Shown: piece after piece, positions 35,931 through 46,352 of the stretch | Numbering within the stretch: the stretch's first letter is position 1 | Layout of the letters: each line of letters begins with the position of its first letter | Assembly: GCA_024405215.1 (NCBI GenBank) | Contig: JAKSPB010000006.1 | Coordinates: 1 to 64,000, forward strand | Direction of reading: 5' to 3' | Source of the DNA: Lentisphaeria bacterium | Lineage (GTDB): Bacteria > Verrucomicrobiota > Lentisphaeria > Oligosphaerales > Oligosphaeraceae | Length of the DNA stretch: 64,000 bases | Position numbers and translations under genes: made by a program | Notes under the pieces: generated by a model | What the model saw: only the letters and a program-made list of their open reading frames with translations | Told to the model about the DNA's origin: nothing | Databases searched by the model: none

Positions 35931-36740
35931 ATGAATCTGAACGAGTTCTTCCTGGACGATCCCTTTGAAAAGCCATTGGACCATCTTGTCCCCGACGGCG
36001 GCTACTGCGGGATTCTGAAAAGCGTGGCTTGTATCGGGGCCAGCCTGGATTCCGGTGAAATCGAGATCTTCGACCAAACAGGCAAGCGCTTCTGCATTGA
36101 CAAATATGAATATTCCTGGCTGAGTTACTTCGGGCATGTGACCGGCAACCTGGTCCGCCATTTCACGCGCGGCGGCATGAGCACAAAGGAATACGTGGAA
36201 GAGTATGCGGACTGGCATGGTCTCTGGGACCGGAAGCTGGCCTGCAACGCCTACGTAATCACCCTGAGCGGAAATGACATCTCCCTGATGCTTCGCGGAG
36301 ACCTGGAGTTCGGCTCCTGGGAAGACATCGACCTCCAGGACTACCACAACAACAAGAAGTCCTTCATGGGATACTACGCGACCATCGTCCAGCGATGCCG
36401 CGAAATCAGCCCCCGCTGCCGCATCTTCCCGACGCTCTGCTTCCAGAAAGCCACTGGACAACGTCTGCCCTACCTCAAGAAGATGCAGGCATTCTTCCAG
36501 GAACTCTCCGAAAGGCTGCCCTTCGTCTATTTCATGGACCTCTTCCAGAACGGCCCCGTCGTCGACGAGGCCTTCGAGAAGAAATTCTTCATGAACGGGC
36601 ACATGACTCCCGCCGGATATCTCCTGAAAGGACGACTCTTCACATCCTACCTGGACTACATCATCCGGCACAACCTGGATGATTTCACCCAGATCGCCAC
36701 CATTGGAGAAGATTTGTACGACCCGAAATACACATGGTAG
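35931..36740 (+). CDS. SGNH-hydrolase-like protein
   Basis: A 269-residue cytoplasmic protein with a clear AAGGAG ribosome-binding site. SGNH-type blocks can be placed: IGASLDSG (Ser in block I), LSGNDIS (Asn in block III) and NGHMTPAGY (His in block V). This suggests an esterase, though no close family comes to mind. It lies 43 bp after the AraC regulator and 93 bp before the GH123-like gene, consistent with a carbohydrate operon. Confidence 0.6.
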   Translation: MNLNEFFLDDPFEKPLDHLVPDGGYCGILKSVACIGASLDSGEIEIFDQTGKRFCIDKYEYSWLSYFGHVTGNLVRHFTRGGMSTKEYVEEYADWHGLWDRKLACNAYVITLSGNDISLMLRGDLEFGSWEDIDLQDYHNNKKSFMGYYATIVQRCREISPRCRIFPTLCFQKATGQRLPYLKKMQAFFQELSERLPFVYFMDLFQNGPVVDEAFEKKFFMNGHMTPAGYLLKGRLFTSYLDYIIRHNLDDFTQIATIGEDLYDPKYTW

Positions 36741-36833
36741 AAAACTCCCAGCCCCTTTGTCTTGGATTTCTGGGAAAAGAGCAATAGTTTCCCCTGCGCT
36801 TGCCCCTCCCTTGTCCACACATTCATCCCCGCC

Positions 36834-39521
36834 ATGAAACCCCTCCTCCTCACTCTGCTGTTCGCCGCCGCAGCGCTTAATGCGGAATTGCAACTGATTC
36901 CAAAACCAACTGACATCCCGGCGCCGATTTCCTTCTTCACCCAGACCGAACCCATCCCCGAAGGCGCCACCGCGGATGAGTTCCTGGAGACTTCGCCCAT
37001 GACGGAACCGCTTCCCCAGGAAGCGTCCCTGCAAATGATGCTTTTCCAAAGGCCGTTGACGGATCCCATCTGGCCCTCCAGCCATCCCCAGGCCTACGAA
37101 CGAGTGGAGGAACTCTCCGGCTGGGGCGCACAGGGGCAGTATGTCACCCTGAACTTCGCGGTCTACCCCCTGGCTGACCTGAAGAACCTGACAGTCCAGG
37201 TAGAGGATTCCAGCATCCGTCCGGAAGTGCGCCTGGTCCGCTACTGGAATGTGATCTACCCTTTCTACAATTCCTATCGGGATCCCACGGGCCCGAAACG
37301 CTATCGCCGAATGCCGGAGTTCCTCATGCCGGCGCCCCGCTGCGATGCCCCCCAAAACGAGCCCCAGCGCTTTTATCTCACTTTCCATCTGCCCGAAAAA
37401 GGCGCCAGGGAGATTTCCGGCAACGTGCTGATCTATCATGACGGCACGGACGAGGCGGTGAAAATGCCGTTCCACATCCAGGTGCTGCCCTTCCAGCTGA
37501 AGCAGGATCCCGCAAAGCACTTCTCCGCATACTACTACCACGTGCGACACAAGGACAAGACCGAATTCTACGAAAAAAACCAGGCGGACAAGGAGCTGGT
37601 CCGAAAGGCCCAAGTCGCGGAATTCCGCCGCATGAAGGAATACGGATTCACCCGCACCCCGACCTTCTACATGTCCTTCGGACAACTCCCCGACGGCACC
37701 AAGGACGCCTTCTACATCCCTGGCTTCGACGAGGCCCTGGAGGATCTGAAGAGCGCAGGATTCGACCTGACACAGCCTATACCCGTCGTGGGATCCTCCT
37801 ACATGATGCTCTACCAGAAGTTCACGGGCCTGAAACTGGCAAGCTTCCACATGCAGAACATCGACTGCAGCAAGATTCCCCAGGAACTCTACGACTGCAT
37901 GGACAGCGCATTGGAGAAATTCCTCGCCTACGCAAAGGAACACAACTATCCACCCATGATCTTCAACCCCATCGACGAGCCCTCTCCCGAAGCCCTGCCC
38001 TACGTCCTGGGAATCTACCGGATCTTCAAGAAGCACGGACTGAAGACCTTCATGACCTCTCCCCCCGACGAGCTGATTCGACAGGGCGATGAACTCTTCG
38101 ACATCTACAGCTACGGAAAATTCCTGGTCCCCTACGAAAAGGCCGTCTCCGGAGACAAGATGGAATACTGGTGCTACCCCAACGACATCGCCTTCCAAAA
38201 GAAAGACCCCGTGGCCATGTGCCATGGAGGACGCCTCACCTACGGCCTCGGATACTGGCGCAGGGGATTCCATTGCGTCATGCCCTGGATCTGGAGCGTC
38301 AGAACTTCCGACAGACTCTGCAACGCCGGCGGAAATCTCATGAACCCCGACACCGGTGAACTCTACATGACGACCTACTGGGAGTGTTTCCGCCTGGGCG
38401 TGGACGACCTGCGGTACATCTACACCCTGGAAGATGCGGTGGTCCGCCGCGAGAACTCCACGGATCCGGCGCTCCAGGCAAACATCCAGTCCGCACGGGA
38501 ATTGCTGCAGAAAATCTGGGACCATACCTGTCCCCAGGTCATCCACATGCGAGACAACTTGATGCCCCAGGCGGAAATCGACGCCATCCGTGCCCAGACG
38601 GCCGCCATGATCCTGAAGCTGAAGTCCTATCCCGAAACCCAGGACGTGACGGCGCCGTCGGTCATCATTGAACCGCGCGGCGACTATGCCTGGCCCAAGG
38701 ACCTCCCGGACAGCCCCAATGTCCTCTTTCATCCTCTCCACCGATGGGAGCCTGTAGCCAAGGAACTGACCATGAAGGAACTACCGGACCATCTGAATGT
38801 GCAAATCGCCATCGACCACACTCTGGCAGGCGAAGGGAACTACCTTTGCGGATGGCCGCGCGTCCGCCATGCTTTCAATGCCGAAGAGAAGGACCTGACC
38901 CGCTTCTCCGCCATTGAGTTCGATCTGACGGTTTCCTCCGACCGTGATGCCCAGACGGACTACGACTGGCCCATCAACATCTCCTTCAAGACCGCCAACG
39001 GACAGGAGATGGAGTTCCGGATCGCCAACACATTGGAACCACAGGTCAAGCACCATTTCAACATCCCCATCGCCAAGCTCACCGCCTTTAGCCAGGATGA
39101 CTTGAAGAAGATGGGCTTCATGCAGATCTTCATCAACGAAATCAATTACCCCCACGGATGCCATCTGGATATCCAGATCGGCAATCCCAGAATGGTGGGA
39201 TTCCGCAGTCCAACCATCCTGAAGACGGACGCCCCGGAATGCGTCTCCCTGCCGCTAGCCAATTTCTCCCTGTCGGTCCTTGCGGGAGGCGTCACCGAGG
39301 GAACTCCATGCCTCGCAAAAGCCGAACTGGTAAATCCGCAAGGCGAAGTTCTCCAGGTGTCGGAAATCCCGGTCCGCCAGGGATGCGCCACCTGCGGCTT
39401 CCAGGCCACGGAACTCGCCCCCGGCAAATACACCATCCGAATCCGACTGCTCGGACAGGACGGAGAAGTGCAGGACGAGATGAGCAGACCGCTGACAATC
39501 CTGCCCGCACTCGCCGAATAG
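36834..39521 (+). CDS. Secreted GH123/DUF4091-like glycoside hydrolase
   Basis: An 895-residue exported protein. The ATG at 36834 starts a signal peptide (MKPLLLTLLFAAAALNAE). N-terminal beta domains (about 60-220) precede a TIM-barrel region. This contains NPIDEP, an Asp-Glu pair like the substrate-assisted catalytic pair of GH123/GH20-type enzymes. YWECFRLGVDDLRYIYTLED is the typical DUF4091 end of the barrel. A C-terminal beta region (about 620-895) looks like a carbohydrate-binding module. The substrate is probably an N-acetyl-hexosaminide if it follows GH123 (inference). A terminator follows at 39544. Confidence 0.7.
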   Translation: MKPLLLTLLFAAAALNAELQLIPKPTDIPAPISFFTQTEPIPEGATADEFLETSPMTEPLPQEASLQMMLFQRPLTDPIWPSSHPQAYERVEELSGWGAQGQYVTLNFAVYPLADLKNLTVQVEDSSIRPEVRLVRYWNVIYPFYNSYRDPTGPKRYRRMPEFLMPAPRCDAPQNEPQRFYLTFHLPEKGAREISGNVLIYHDGTDEAVKMPFHIQVLPFQLKQDPAKHFSAYYYHVRHKDKTEFYEKNQADKELVRKAQVAEFRRMKEYGFTRTPTFYMSFGQLPDGTKDAFYIPGFDEALEDLKSAGFDLTQPIPVVGSSYMMLYQKFTGLKLASFHMQNIDCSKIPQELYDCMDSALEKFLAYAKEHNYPPMIFNPIDEPSPEALPYVLGIYRIFKKHGLKTFMTSPPDELIRQGDELFDIYSYGKFLVPYEKAVSGDKMEYWCYPNDIAFQKKDPVAMCHGGRLTYGLGYWRRGFHCVMPWIWSVRTSDRLCNAGGNLMNPDTGELYMTTYWECFRLGVDDLRYIYTLEDAVVRRENSTDPALQANIQSARELLQKIWDHTCPQVIHMRDNLMPQAEIDAIRAQTAAMILKLKSYPETQDVTAPSVIIEPRGDYAWPKDLPDSPNVLFHPLHRWEPVAKELTMKELPDHLNVQIAIDHTLAGEGNYLCGWPRVRHAFNAEEKDLTRFSAIEFDLTVSSDRDAQTDYDWPINISFKTANGQEMEFRIANTLEPQVKHHFNIPIAKLTAFSQDDLKKMGFMQIFINEINYPHGCHLDIQIGNPRMVGFRSPTILKTDAPECVSLPLANFSLSVLAGGVTEGTPCLAKAELVNPQGEVLQVSEIPVRQGCATCGFQATELAPGKYTIRIRLLGQDGEVQDEMSRPLTILPALAE

Positions 39522-39543
39522 CCTTCCCGCATAACGGAAAGTA

Positions 39544-39587
39544 AAATGGGCTGTTGCAAAACCTCAACGTTCTGCGACAGCCCATTT
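39544..39587 (+). terminator. Rho-independent terminator after GH123-like gene
   Basis: AAATGGGCTGT (39544-39554) pairs with ACAGCCCATTT (39577-39587); TGCA/TGCG extends the stem with a mismatch. It ends in TTTCCTGTTT. Confidence 0.85.
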
Positions 39588-40148
39588 CCTGTTTCTCCGG
39601 AATGAAAATACGGATGGCCAAACATACCAACATAGCAAATTAGGCAAAAACCTACGGCGATTGTTGCTTTGTCCCGAAGACAATCAGGGCTGTATAAGGA
39701 TATGCTCGACAAAGAAGTATGGCCAGAAGACAGCAAGGGGGGGGAACTGGGAAGGGCACTTCTCAACTGACTGGGGAAGCGCCCCCTTGCACAAATATTC
39801 AATTGCTTCGACTGTCGGAAAGAAACGACCGTCAAAAGCGATACCGATGTCAGACGCGGAACGACGGAATCGGCAACAAGGGACCGACTCTTCCTGAAAC
39901 TGCCGGGCGTTGCCAAATCGTGAAGCAATTAGCCGACTTTTAGGATGGAGTACGGAAACAAACCATTGTGCCATTGGCACGACTTCAGGGAACTCGTCGG
40001 TGCAGTTTTCTTCGCCTCCGGTTGCGCAAAACCTTTTGCTTCCTGATCAATGGTTTTCCTGTTTTTTACAAATCGTCAATGGGCCGTTTATATTATCTAA
40101 ATCGCATGATTATCGGAAACGCGCCTGCCTTCGCCCCGCACCCCCTTT
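39588..40148. other. Long intergenic stretch without a recognisable gene
   Basis: 560 bp with a G8 run near 39738-39745 and no open frame with codon usage or a start like the neighbouring genes. A minus-strand open frame of about 98 codons (39684-39980) has no recognisable domain. The region may be decayed gene debris or the leader of waaA. Confidence 0.4.
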
Positions 40149-41453
40149 GTGAATCTGACCATGATTCTCCTGTACAACATCCTTTTCCCCATCCTGTTCC
40201 TGTGCTACCTGCCCTTCTACGCCGTGCATTTCATCCGGCGCGGCGGCCTGACCAAAGACTTCTGGGAGCGCTTCGGCATCTTCCCCAAGGCGACGAAGGA
40301 GCGCCTGGCGGCGCTGAAGGCGCCCGTGTGGATCCATGCAGTCTCCGTGGGCGAGACCGTCGCCGCGATCTCCTTCATCCAGACATGGCTTCAGCGCCAT
40401 CCTGACGAGGAGTTCGTCTTCTCCTGCGGCACCTCCACAGGCTTCGCCACCGCGAAGCAGAAACTTCCACAGCAGGTAGTCGCCATCTACTGCCCCATTG
40501 ACTGCTGGTGGATGGTCCGCCATGCCTTCAAGCTGGTGCACCCCAGACTGCTGGGCATCCTGGAAGTGGAGATCTGGCCCAACCTGATCCTCCAGGCGAA
40601 GAAATTCGGCGCCAAGCTGGTCCTGGTCAACGGGCGTCTCTCCGACAACTCCAGCCGCGGCTACGCCAAATGGGGATTCTTCTTCCGGAAGCTCTTCCGC
40701 TCCTACGACGCGCTGTGCATCCAGACCCCGGAAGACCAGGCCCGCCTGGAGCGCGTCATTGGTTCCGACGACCGCATCCACACCGTAGGGACCGTAAAAT
40801 TCGACCAGGTGCCCGACCGTACGGGCGCCTCCGTGGGAATTCCCCTGGCCAAGGCCTTCGGCACCCAGCCCGTCAAACTCTTCTGCGTCGGCAGCACACA
40901 TCCAGGAGAAGAGGAACTTATCTGCCAGGCGTTCGCCAAGCTCCTGCCCACCCACGCCGACTGGCGGATGGTGCTGGTGCCGCGACATGCCGAACGCGCC
41001 GCCGAGGTCATCCGCATTCTGGACACTTTCCGACTGCCCTGGCAATCCATCCAGCCCGTCCCCAACACCACTCCCGCCAATGACGGCGACTGCCAGGTGC
41101 TCCTGGTAAACACCACCGGGCAGCTGATGAACTACTACCAGGTCGCAGACCTCTGCTACGTGGGAAAGAGCCTGGCCGGACAGACCGGCGGACACAACAT
41201 CATCGAGCCCGCCATCTTCGGCAAAGCCATCCTCTACGGCTCCCACATGGAAAACTTCCGCCAGGTGGACGAGCTCTTCCAACAGGCGGAGGCCGCCATG
41301 GTCGTCAAGTCCGACGAGGCCTTCCAGGGTGCCCTGCATACCCTCATGGGCAGCGAATCCCTGCGTAACGATCTGGGCAAGAAGGCCAGGGCGCTAGTTG
41401 ACAAGCACCGCGGCGCCATCCTGCGCACCCTGGACATCATCGACGCCTTGTAA
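40149..41453 (+). CDS. waaA: 3-deoxy-D-manno-octulosonic acid (Kdo) transferase
   Basis: A 434-residue inner-membrane-anchored GT-B transferase that adds Kdo to lipid A precursor. N-terminal membrane segment (LLYNILFPILFLCYLPFYA). Family motifs: RFGIFP, WIHAVSVGETVAA, the E-x-E-I-W-P-N motif in ILEVEIWPNLI, VNGRLSD, FCVGSTHPGEEEL and NIIEPAIFGKAILYG. It is strong evidence for a lipopolysaccharide outer membrane. The stop codon overlaps the next start (TAATG). Confidence 0.94.
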   Translation: MNLTMILLYNILFPILFLCYLPFYAVHFIRRGGLTKDFWERFGIFPKATKERLAALKAPVWIHAVSVGETVAAISFIQTWLQRHPDEEFVFSCGTSTGFATAKQKLPQQVVAIYCPIDCWWMVRHAFKLVHPRLLGILEVEIWPNLILQAKKFGAKLVLVNGRLSDNSSRGYAKWGFFFRKLFRSYDALCIQTPEDQARLERVIGSDDRIHTVGTVKFDQVPDRTGASVGIPLAKAFGTQPVKLFCVGSTHPGEEELICQAFAKLLPTHADWRMVLVPRHAERAAEVIRILDTFRLPWQSIQPVPNTTPANDGDCQVLLVNTTGQLMNYYQVADLCYVGKSLAGQTGGHNIIEPAIFGKAILYGSHMENFRQVDELFQQAEAAMVVKSDEAFQGALHTLMGSESLRNDLGKKARALVDKHRGAILRTLDIIDAL

Positions 41454-43996
41454 TGCCCACAGCCCTCCCGATCCAGGAAATCCGCCAGGAACTCCTCTCG
41501 CTTGTCGTTCCCGGCGGACAATGCGTGGTCACCGCCCCTACGGGAAGCGGCAAGTCCACCCAGATTCCCAAATGGCTTCTGGAGGCCCTGCCGGAAACGC
41601 AGAAGATATTGATTCTGCAACCCAGGCGACTGGCCGCCAGGATGCTGGCGGAACGCGTCGCCTGGGAACTGGGCGAAAAACCCGGCCAGCGCGTAGGATT
41701 TGTCACGCGGTACGAACGGGCAATCTCCGCGCAGACACGGATTCTCTTCGTCACCGAAGGCATCCTGACCCGGATGTTGCTGACCCCCAAGGAGCTGGCC
41801 GACTTCGGGGCCATCGTCTTCGACGAATTCCATGAGCGCACCCTCAATGCCGACCTGGGGCTGGCCATGGCCCACGCACTGCGCAGGAACCTGCGCCCAG
41901 ACCTGCGGCTCATCGTCATGAGCGCCACCCTGGCAGCCGACAACGTGTCAGAATATCTGGACAAATGCCCCATCCTGCGGGCGGAAGGGCGGCGATTCCC
42001 CGTGGAACTCTCCTATACCCAGCGCAGTTCCTTCCACAACCTCTACCAGGCCACCGCAGACGCACTGCGTGACATGCTTGACTCCGACACGCCGGGCGAC
42101 ATCCTTGTCTTCCTGCCTGGCGCGGGCGAAATCCGGCACGCCCAGGAGGCCATCGAAGCCACCCGCTACGCAGAACCGCTGGTCATTCTCCCGCTCTACG
42201 GAGAAATGCCGCCGGAAGCACAGCACGCCGTCATGGCGCCCTCTCCGCGCCGGAAAGTCATCCTGGCCACGAATATTGCCGAAACCAGCCTCACCATCCC
42301 GGGCGTACGCATGGTCATCGACTCCGGCCTGGTCAAGCTCAGCCGCTATGACGCCGCACGCGGCGTGGACATCCTGGAAACCGTCCCCATCTCCGACGAC
42401 TCCGCACAGCAGCGCGCTGGCCGGGCCGGCCGGGAAGCGCCGGGAAAATGCCGCCGTCTCTGGAGCGCACTGGAACAAGACCACAAGACGCAGCACACGC
42501 CGCCGGAAATCCAGCGGATGGACTTGGCGGACGCCATTCTTAACGTCCATTGCTACGGCTATGCCGACGACACCGTTTTCCCCTGGTACGAGGCCCCGCC
42601 GGAAAAAGGCGCCCTCTCCGCCAGGATTCTCCTGAAGAATCTGGGATTGCTGGATGAATCGGGCAAAGTCACACAGGACGGCCTGGCGGTTCGCGCCTTC
42701 CCCACCCATCCGCGGCTGGCCCTGATGCTCCTCCTGGGAGCGCGACGCGGCGTCTACGAAGAAGCCAGCGGCGCGGCGGCCCTGCTGGGCGGGCGACCGT
42801 TGATGATGCGCCATGGAGCCGCAGGCATCCTCACACAGCAGCGGAATGCCCTCCGCCGTGAAAACCGCAATTCACATGCCCCGCAATCCGATTTCACGGC
42901 ACAGCTATCGTTGCTGAAAGAAGCGCAGGAACTTCATTTTGACACAGACGCCTGCGCACGCCTGGGCATTCAAAGCGGCCCCGCCAGGGACATCACCCGG
43001 GAATGGAAAGACTTCCTGCGGATGCAGCCACACGATGCCGCCCAACGCCCCGAATCCCCTGCCACGGTCCTGGCGCAGGTACTGCTGGAATGCTTCCCCG
43101 ACCGCCTGGCACGCAGAATAGACACCGCCACGCTGAACTGCGAACTCCAGGGAGGACGACGCGCCGTCCTTTCCCCGCAATCACTGGCACGGGACGAAAA
43201 ACTCTTCATCGCCGCGGAAATGCGGGAGGTCTCCGGCGGGCAACAGCCCGGGACCACCACGGAACTCTCCCTGGCCTCCGGCATCCGGGAGGAATGGCTA
43301 TGGGAACGGTATGCCGACGAGTTGCTGGACGAGGATGTGCCTTGCTGGGACGGCGTCCGCCAGCAGGTCCTGCGACGCCGCACCCTCTCCTGCCTGGGAC
43401 TCGTCCTGGAGGAGTCCACCCGCAACGACCCGGACCCGGAAAAGGCAGCCCAGCTTCTCTTCCAGGAAATCCAATCCACCAACAACCTGCCGCTTCTGGG
43501 ATGGGACGAATCCTGCGACGCCTGGTGCGACCGTGTGCGCTTCCTGCGAGAGCGCTTCCCCAACCTGACCCTCCCGGAATACACGCCGGAAGAATGCGAC
43601 CAGATCCGCCGGCAGCTCTGCGAAGGCGAAACCAAATACAGCGTTGTCCGCAACAAACCCGCCCTGCCCTTCCTGCAAGCCTTCCTGACTCCGGAACAGC
43701 GTACCGCCGTGGAACGACTCGCTCCGGCAACGCTGCCCCTGCCGCGAAACCGAAAGCTCCGCCTGGAATACCATCCGGGCCTGCCCCCGAAGGGCCGCGC
43801 GAAGCTCCAGGAACTCTACGACGTCAACGGCCCCATCACCGTGGGCGGCGGAAAGATCCCTGTCCTGCTGGACATCCTGGCGCCCAATTTCCGCACCGTG
43901 CAGATCACCGACGACTTGCCACGCTTCTGGCAGGTGCACTATCCCGCCATCAAATCCCAGCTTCAGCGACGCTACCCCAGGCATGAATGGCGGTGA
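41453..43996 (+). CDS. hrpB: HrpB-type ATP-dependent DEAH helicase
   Basis: An 847-residue DEAH/RHA RNA-helicase-like ATPase. Motifs in order: APTGSGKST, DEFHERT, SATL, TNIAETSLTIPGV and QRAGRAGR, then the HA2-like region and the HrpB C-terminal domain ending near GGGKIPVLLDILAPN. Length is typical of HrpB. Its RNA substrate in bacteria is not well defined. It is translationally coupled to waaA through a shared A in TAATG. Confidence 0.92.
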   Translation: MPTALPIQEIRQELLSLVVPGGQCVVTAPTGSGKSTQIPKWLLEALPETQKILILQPRRLAARMLAERVAWELGEKPGQRVGFVTRYERAISAQTRILFVTEGILTRMLLTPKELADFGAIVFDEFHERTLNADLGLAMAHALRRNLRPDLRLIVMSATLAADNVSEYLDKCPILRAEGRRFPVELSYTQRSSFHNLYQATADALRDMLDSDTPGDILVFLPGAGEIRHAQEAIEATRYAEPLVILPLYGEMPPEAQHAVMAPSPRRKVILATNIAETSLTIPGVRMVIDSGLVKLSRYDAARGVDILETVPISDDSAQQRAGRAGREAPGKCRRLWSALEQDHKTQHTPPEIQRMDLADAILNVHCYGYADDTVFPWYEAPPEKGALSARILLKNLGLLDESGKVTQDGLAVRAFPTHPRLALMLLLGARRGVYEEASGAAALLGGRPLMMRHGAAGILTQQRNALRRENRNSHAPQSDFTAQLSLLKEAQELHFDTDACARLGIQSGPARDITREWKDFLRMQPHDAAQRPESPATVLAQVLLECFPDRLARRIDTATLNCELQGGRRAVLSPQSLARDEKLFIAAEMREVSGGQQPGTTTELSLASGIREEWLWERYADELLDEDVPCWDGVRQQVLRRRTLSCLGLVLEESTRNDPDPEKAAQLLFQEIQSTNNLPLLGWDESCDAWCDRVRFLRERFPNLTLPEYTPEECDQIRRQLCEGETKYSVVRNKPALPFLQAFLTPEQRTAVERLAPATLPLPRNRKLRLEYHPGLPPKGRAKLQELYDVNGPITVGGGKIPVLLDILAPNFRTVQITDDLPRFWQVHYPAIKSQLQRRYPRHEWR

Positions 43997-44119
43997 AAAT
44001 GACTGCCATTCCTCCGAAAACCGTTGCCTTCTCCGAACTTCTTCACTTGAAATCAGCCTTCCAGCCATTATTCTAAAGAATCTTCTTTCCTCCTAAAACA
44101 ACCATAACTGAGTTCCTTC

Positions 44120-46294
44120 ATGATCATTTTTGACGAATCCCGAAAAATCTTCCGCCTGGATGCCGGCAACGCCAGCTACGCATTCCAAATTGACACAGCC
44201 AACCGCCTGCGGCACCTCTATTGGGGACCGGCGCTGGACACAACGGACCTGGAAAGCCAGAATCTTCAGCGAGACTTCTCCGTCAATCCAGACTTCGACC
44301 CCAATCTGTGCGCCAGCCCCCGCATGACCTTCCTCTGGGAGTTCGCCCCCAATGACATCGGCACCTACAGTCCCGCCACCGCCATCGTCCGAAACGCCGA
44401 TGGAAACACCGTGACGGATCCCCTGTACACCTCCCATCGAATCTTCGCCGGCAAGCCCCGCCTGGCTGGACTCCCCGCCACCTACGTGGACTCCGACGAC
44501 CAGGCGGAAACTCTGGAAATCACCCTCGTCGACGCCGTGACCAAAGTGGAATTCCTCCTCCGGTACACAGCCTTCCGCGACCTGCCCGTCATCGCCCGAT
44601 CCATCCAGGTCACCAACAAGGGCGACAAGCCGGTTGACCTGCTGAAACTCGCCTCCATGACCACGGACCTCATGTACCAGAAGCTGGATGTCTGCTACCT
44701 GGACGGCTATTGGGCGAAGGAGCGCACCTTCCATCGCGAGGCGGTCCAGGGCGGACTCAAGGTGCTGGGAAGCACCCGGGGCTTCTCCGGCTCCACCATG
44801 AACCCCAACGTGATGCTCTGCGACCGCAATGCCACGGAAGACTACGGCAGAGTCTATGGCGTGCTTTTCGTCTACAGCGGAAACTTCGCCGTGGAAGTGG
44901 ACCAGAACGCCCTTTACCGCACCCGACTGAACCTGGGCATCCACCCCGAAGGCTTCACCTGGCACCTGGAGCCCGGCGAATCCTTCCAGAGCCCCGAGGC
45001 CCTGCAGAATGTCTCCGACCAGGGCTTCGGCCCCCTCTCCCGCGCCTGGCACGACCTGATCCGCCAGCACCTCATCAATCCCCAGTGGCGCACTGCACAG
45101 CGTCCCCTCCTCTGCAACAACTGGGAAGCCATGCACTTCGACTTCAACAGGGAGAAGCTTCTGACCCTGGCCAAGACCGCCAAGGCGAACGGCATCGAGA
45201 TGCTGGTCCTGGACGACGGATGGTTCGGCAAACGCGACAACGAGCGCTGCGCACTAGGCGACTGGACGCCGAACACGGAAAAGCTGGGCTGCTCCATCGG
45301 CGACCTGTCGGACGCCATCCACGCCATCGGCCTCAAGTTCGGCCTGTGGTTCGAGCCTGAAATGATCTCCGAGGACAGCGACCTCTTCCGCGCACATCCG
45401 GACTGGGCCATCCAGACTCCGGGACGCCCTCTGAGCTACCACCGCTACCAGTATATGCTGGACTTCTCCCGCAAGGAAATCGTGGACTACATCTTCGAAA
45501 AGATCAGTTCCGTCATCGAAGAGGCCAAGCTGGACTACATGAAGTGGGACGCCAACCGCCAGATGACCGAAGTGGGCTCCTTCGCCTGGCCCGCAGAACG
45601 CCAGGGCGAAATCGCCCACCGCTATATGCTGGGCGTCTACGACCTCTACGAACGCATCACCAGGCGCTTCCCCACCATGCTCATCGAAGGCTGCTCCGCC
45701 GGCGGCGGGCGCTTTGACGCCGGAATCCTCCACTACTCCCCCCAGATCTGGACTTCCGACAACTCCGACGCCTTCGACCGGCTGGCCATCCAATACGGAA
45801 CCTCCTTCGCCTATCCCTGCTCCACCATGGGTGCACACGTGGCAAGAAACTGGTTCGCACAACGCTACTCGCCCATCCAGACCCGTGCCGCCGTGGCCTT
45901 CGCGGGAACCTTCGGCTACGAGCTGGACCTGAACGCCATGCCGCCCGAAGAACTGGCGGAGGTGAAAGGACAATGCGACTTCTACCATGAATGCCACCAC
46001 CTGGTGGATCAAGGCGACTACTACCGGCTGGGAAATCCCTTCGAGGACCGGGTGGTCGCATGGATGCATGTAGCCAAGGACAAGTCTGAGTTCCTCCTCA
46101 CCGTCGTCTTCCCGCGCCTTGACCACGCATATACGGGACAGCTGCTCCGCCTGCCTGGCCTGGACCTGGACGCCTCCTACACCGACGGCACCCACACCTG
46201 GAATGCAAAGATGCTCGCCTACGGCGGAATGGACATCCATGATCCGGGCTACGGCGACCAGCAGTCCATCGTCATCCACGCAAAACGCGTGTAA
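44120..46294 (+). CDS. Alpha-galactosidase, GH36
   Basis: A 724-residue enzyme releasing alpha-linked galactose from raffinose-type sugars or galactomannans. It has an N-terminal beta-supersandwich domain (about 1-330), the TIM barrel and a C-terminal beta domain. The nucleophile is Asp477 in YMKWDANR and the acid/base is Asp547 in WTSDNSDAFDR. WFEPEMISEDS and EGCSAGGGRFD are further GH36 signatures. No signal peptide, so cytoplasmic. It is a stand-alone unit with a terminator at 46311-46342. Confidence 0.93.
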   Translation: MIIFDESRKIFRLDAGNASYAFQIDTANRLRHLYWGPALDTTDLESQNLQRDFSVNPDFDPNLCASPRMTFLWEFAPNDIGTYSPATAIVRNADGNTVTDPLYTSHRIFAGKPRLAGLPATYVDSDDQAETLEITLVDAVTKVEFLLRYTAFRDLPVIARSIQVTNKGDKPVDLLKLASMTTDLMYQKLDVCYLDGYWAKERTFHREAVQGGLKVLGSTRGFSGSTMNPNVMLCDRNATEDYGRVYGVLFVYSGNFAVEVDQNALYRTRLNLGIHPEGFTWHLEPGESFQSPEALQNVSDQGFGPLSRAWHDLIRQHLINPQWRTAQRPLLCNNWEAMHFDFNREKLLTLAKTAKANGIEMLVLDDGWFGKRDNERCALGDWTPNTEKLGCSIGDLSDAIHAIGLKFGLWFEPEMISEDSDLFRAHPDWAIQTPGRPLSYHRYQYMLDFSRKEIVDYIFEKISSVIEEAKLDYMKWDANRQMTEVGSFAWPAERQGEIAHRYMLGVYDLYERITRRFPTMLIEGCSAGGGRFDAGILHYSPQIWTSDNSDAFDRLAIQYGTSFAYPCSTMGAHVARNWFAQRYSPIQTRAAVAFAGTFGYELDLNAMPPEELAEVKGQCDFYHECHHLVDQGDYYRLGNPFEDRVVAWMHVAKDKSEFLLTVVFPRLDHAYTGQLLRLPGLDLDASYTDGTHTWNAKMLAYGGMDIHDPGYGDQQSIVIHAKRV

Positions 46295-46310
46295 CTCCTC
46301 TATCTCCTCC

Positions 46311-46342
46311 GGGGAAGATGCTCTGTGTCTTCCCCCCTTTTT
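46311..46342 (+). terminator. Rho-independent terminator after GH36 gene
   Basis: GGGGAAGA (46311-46318) pairs with TCTTCCCC (46328-46335), followed by CCTTTTTG. It lies 16 bp after the stop and 10 bp before the next ATG. Confidence 0.85.
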
Positions 46343-46352
46343 GTTTTTCCCC

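Noticed and set aside
35784-38741. A 985-codon minus-strand open frame
   Set aside because: It is antisense to the SGNH and GH123-like genes, which have signal peptide, motifs and ribosome-binding sites; the antisense translation has no domain.
39684-39980. Transposase fragment on the minus strand
   Set aside because: A 98-codon open frame has no DDE motif, terminal repeats or clear similarity to known transposases.
46119-46352. N-terminal extension of the family 3 binding protein into GH36
   Set aside because: The extension is a Thr/Ser/Pro-rich shadow of GH36 and includes a terminator; the lipoprotein signal peptide starts at 46353.
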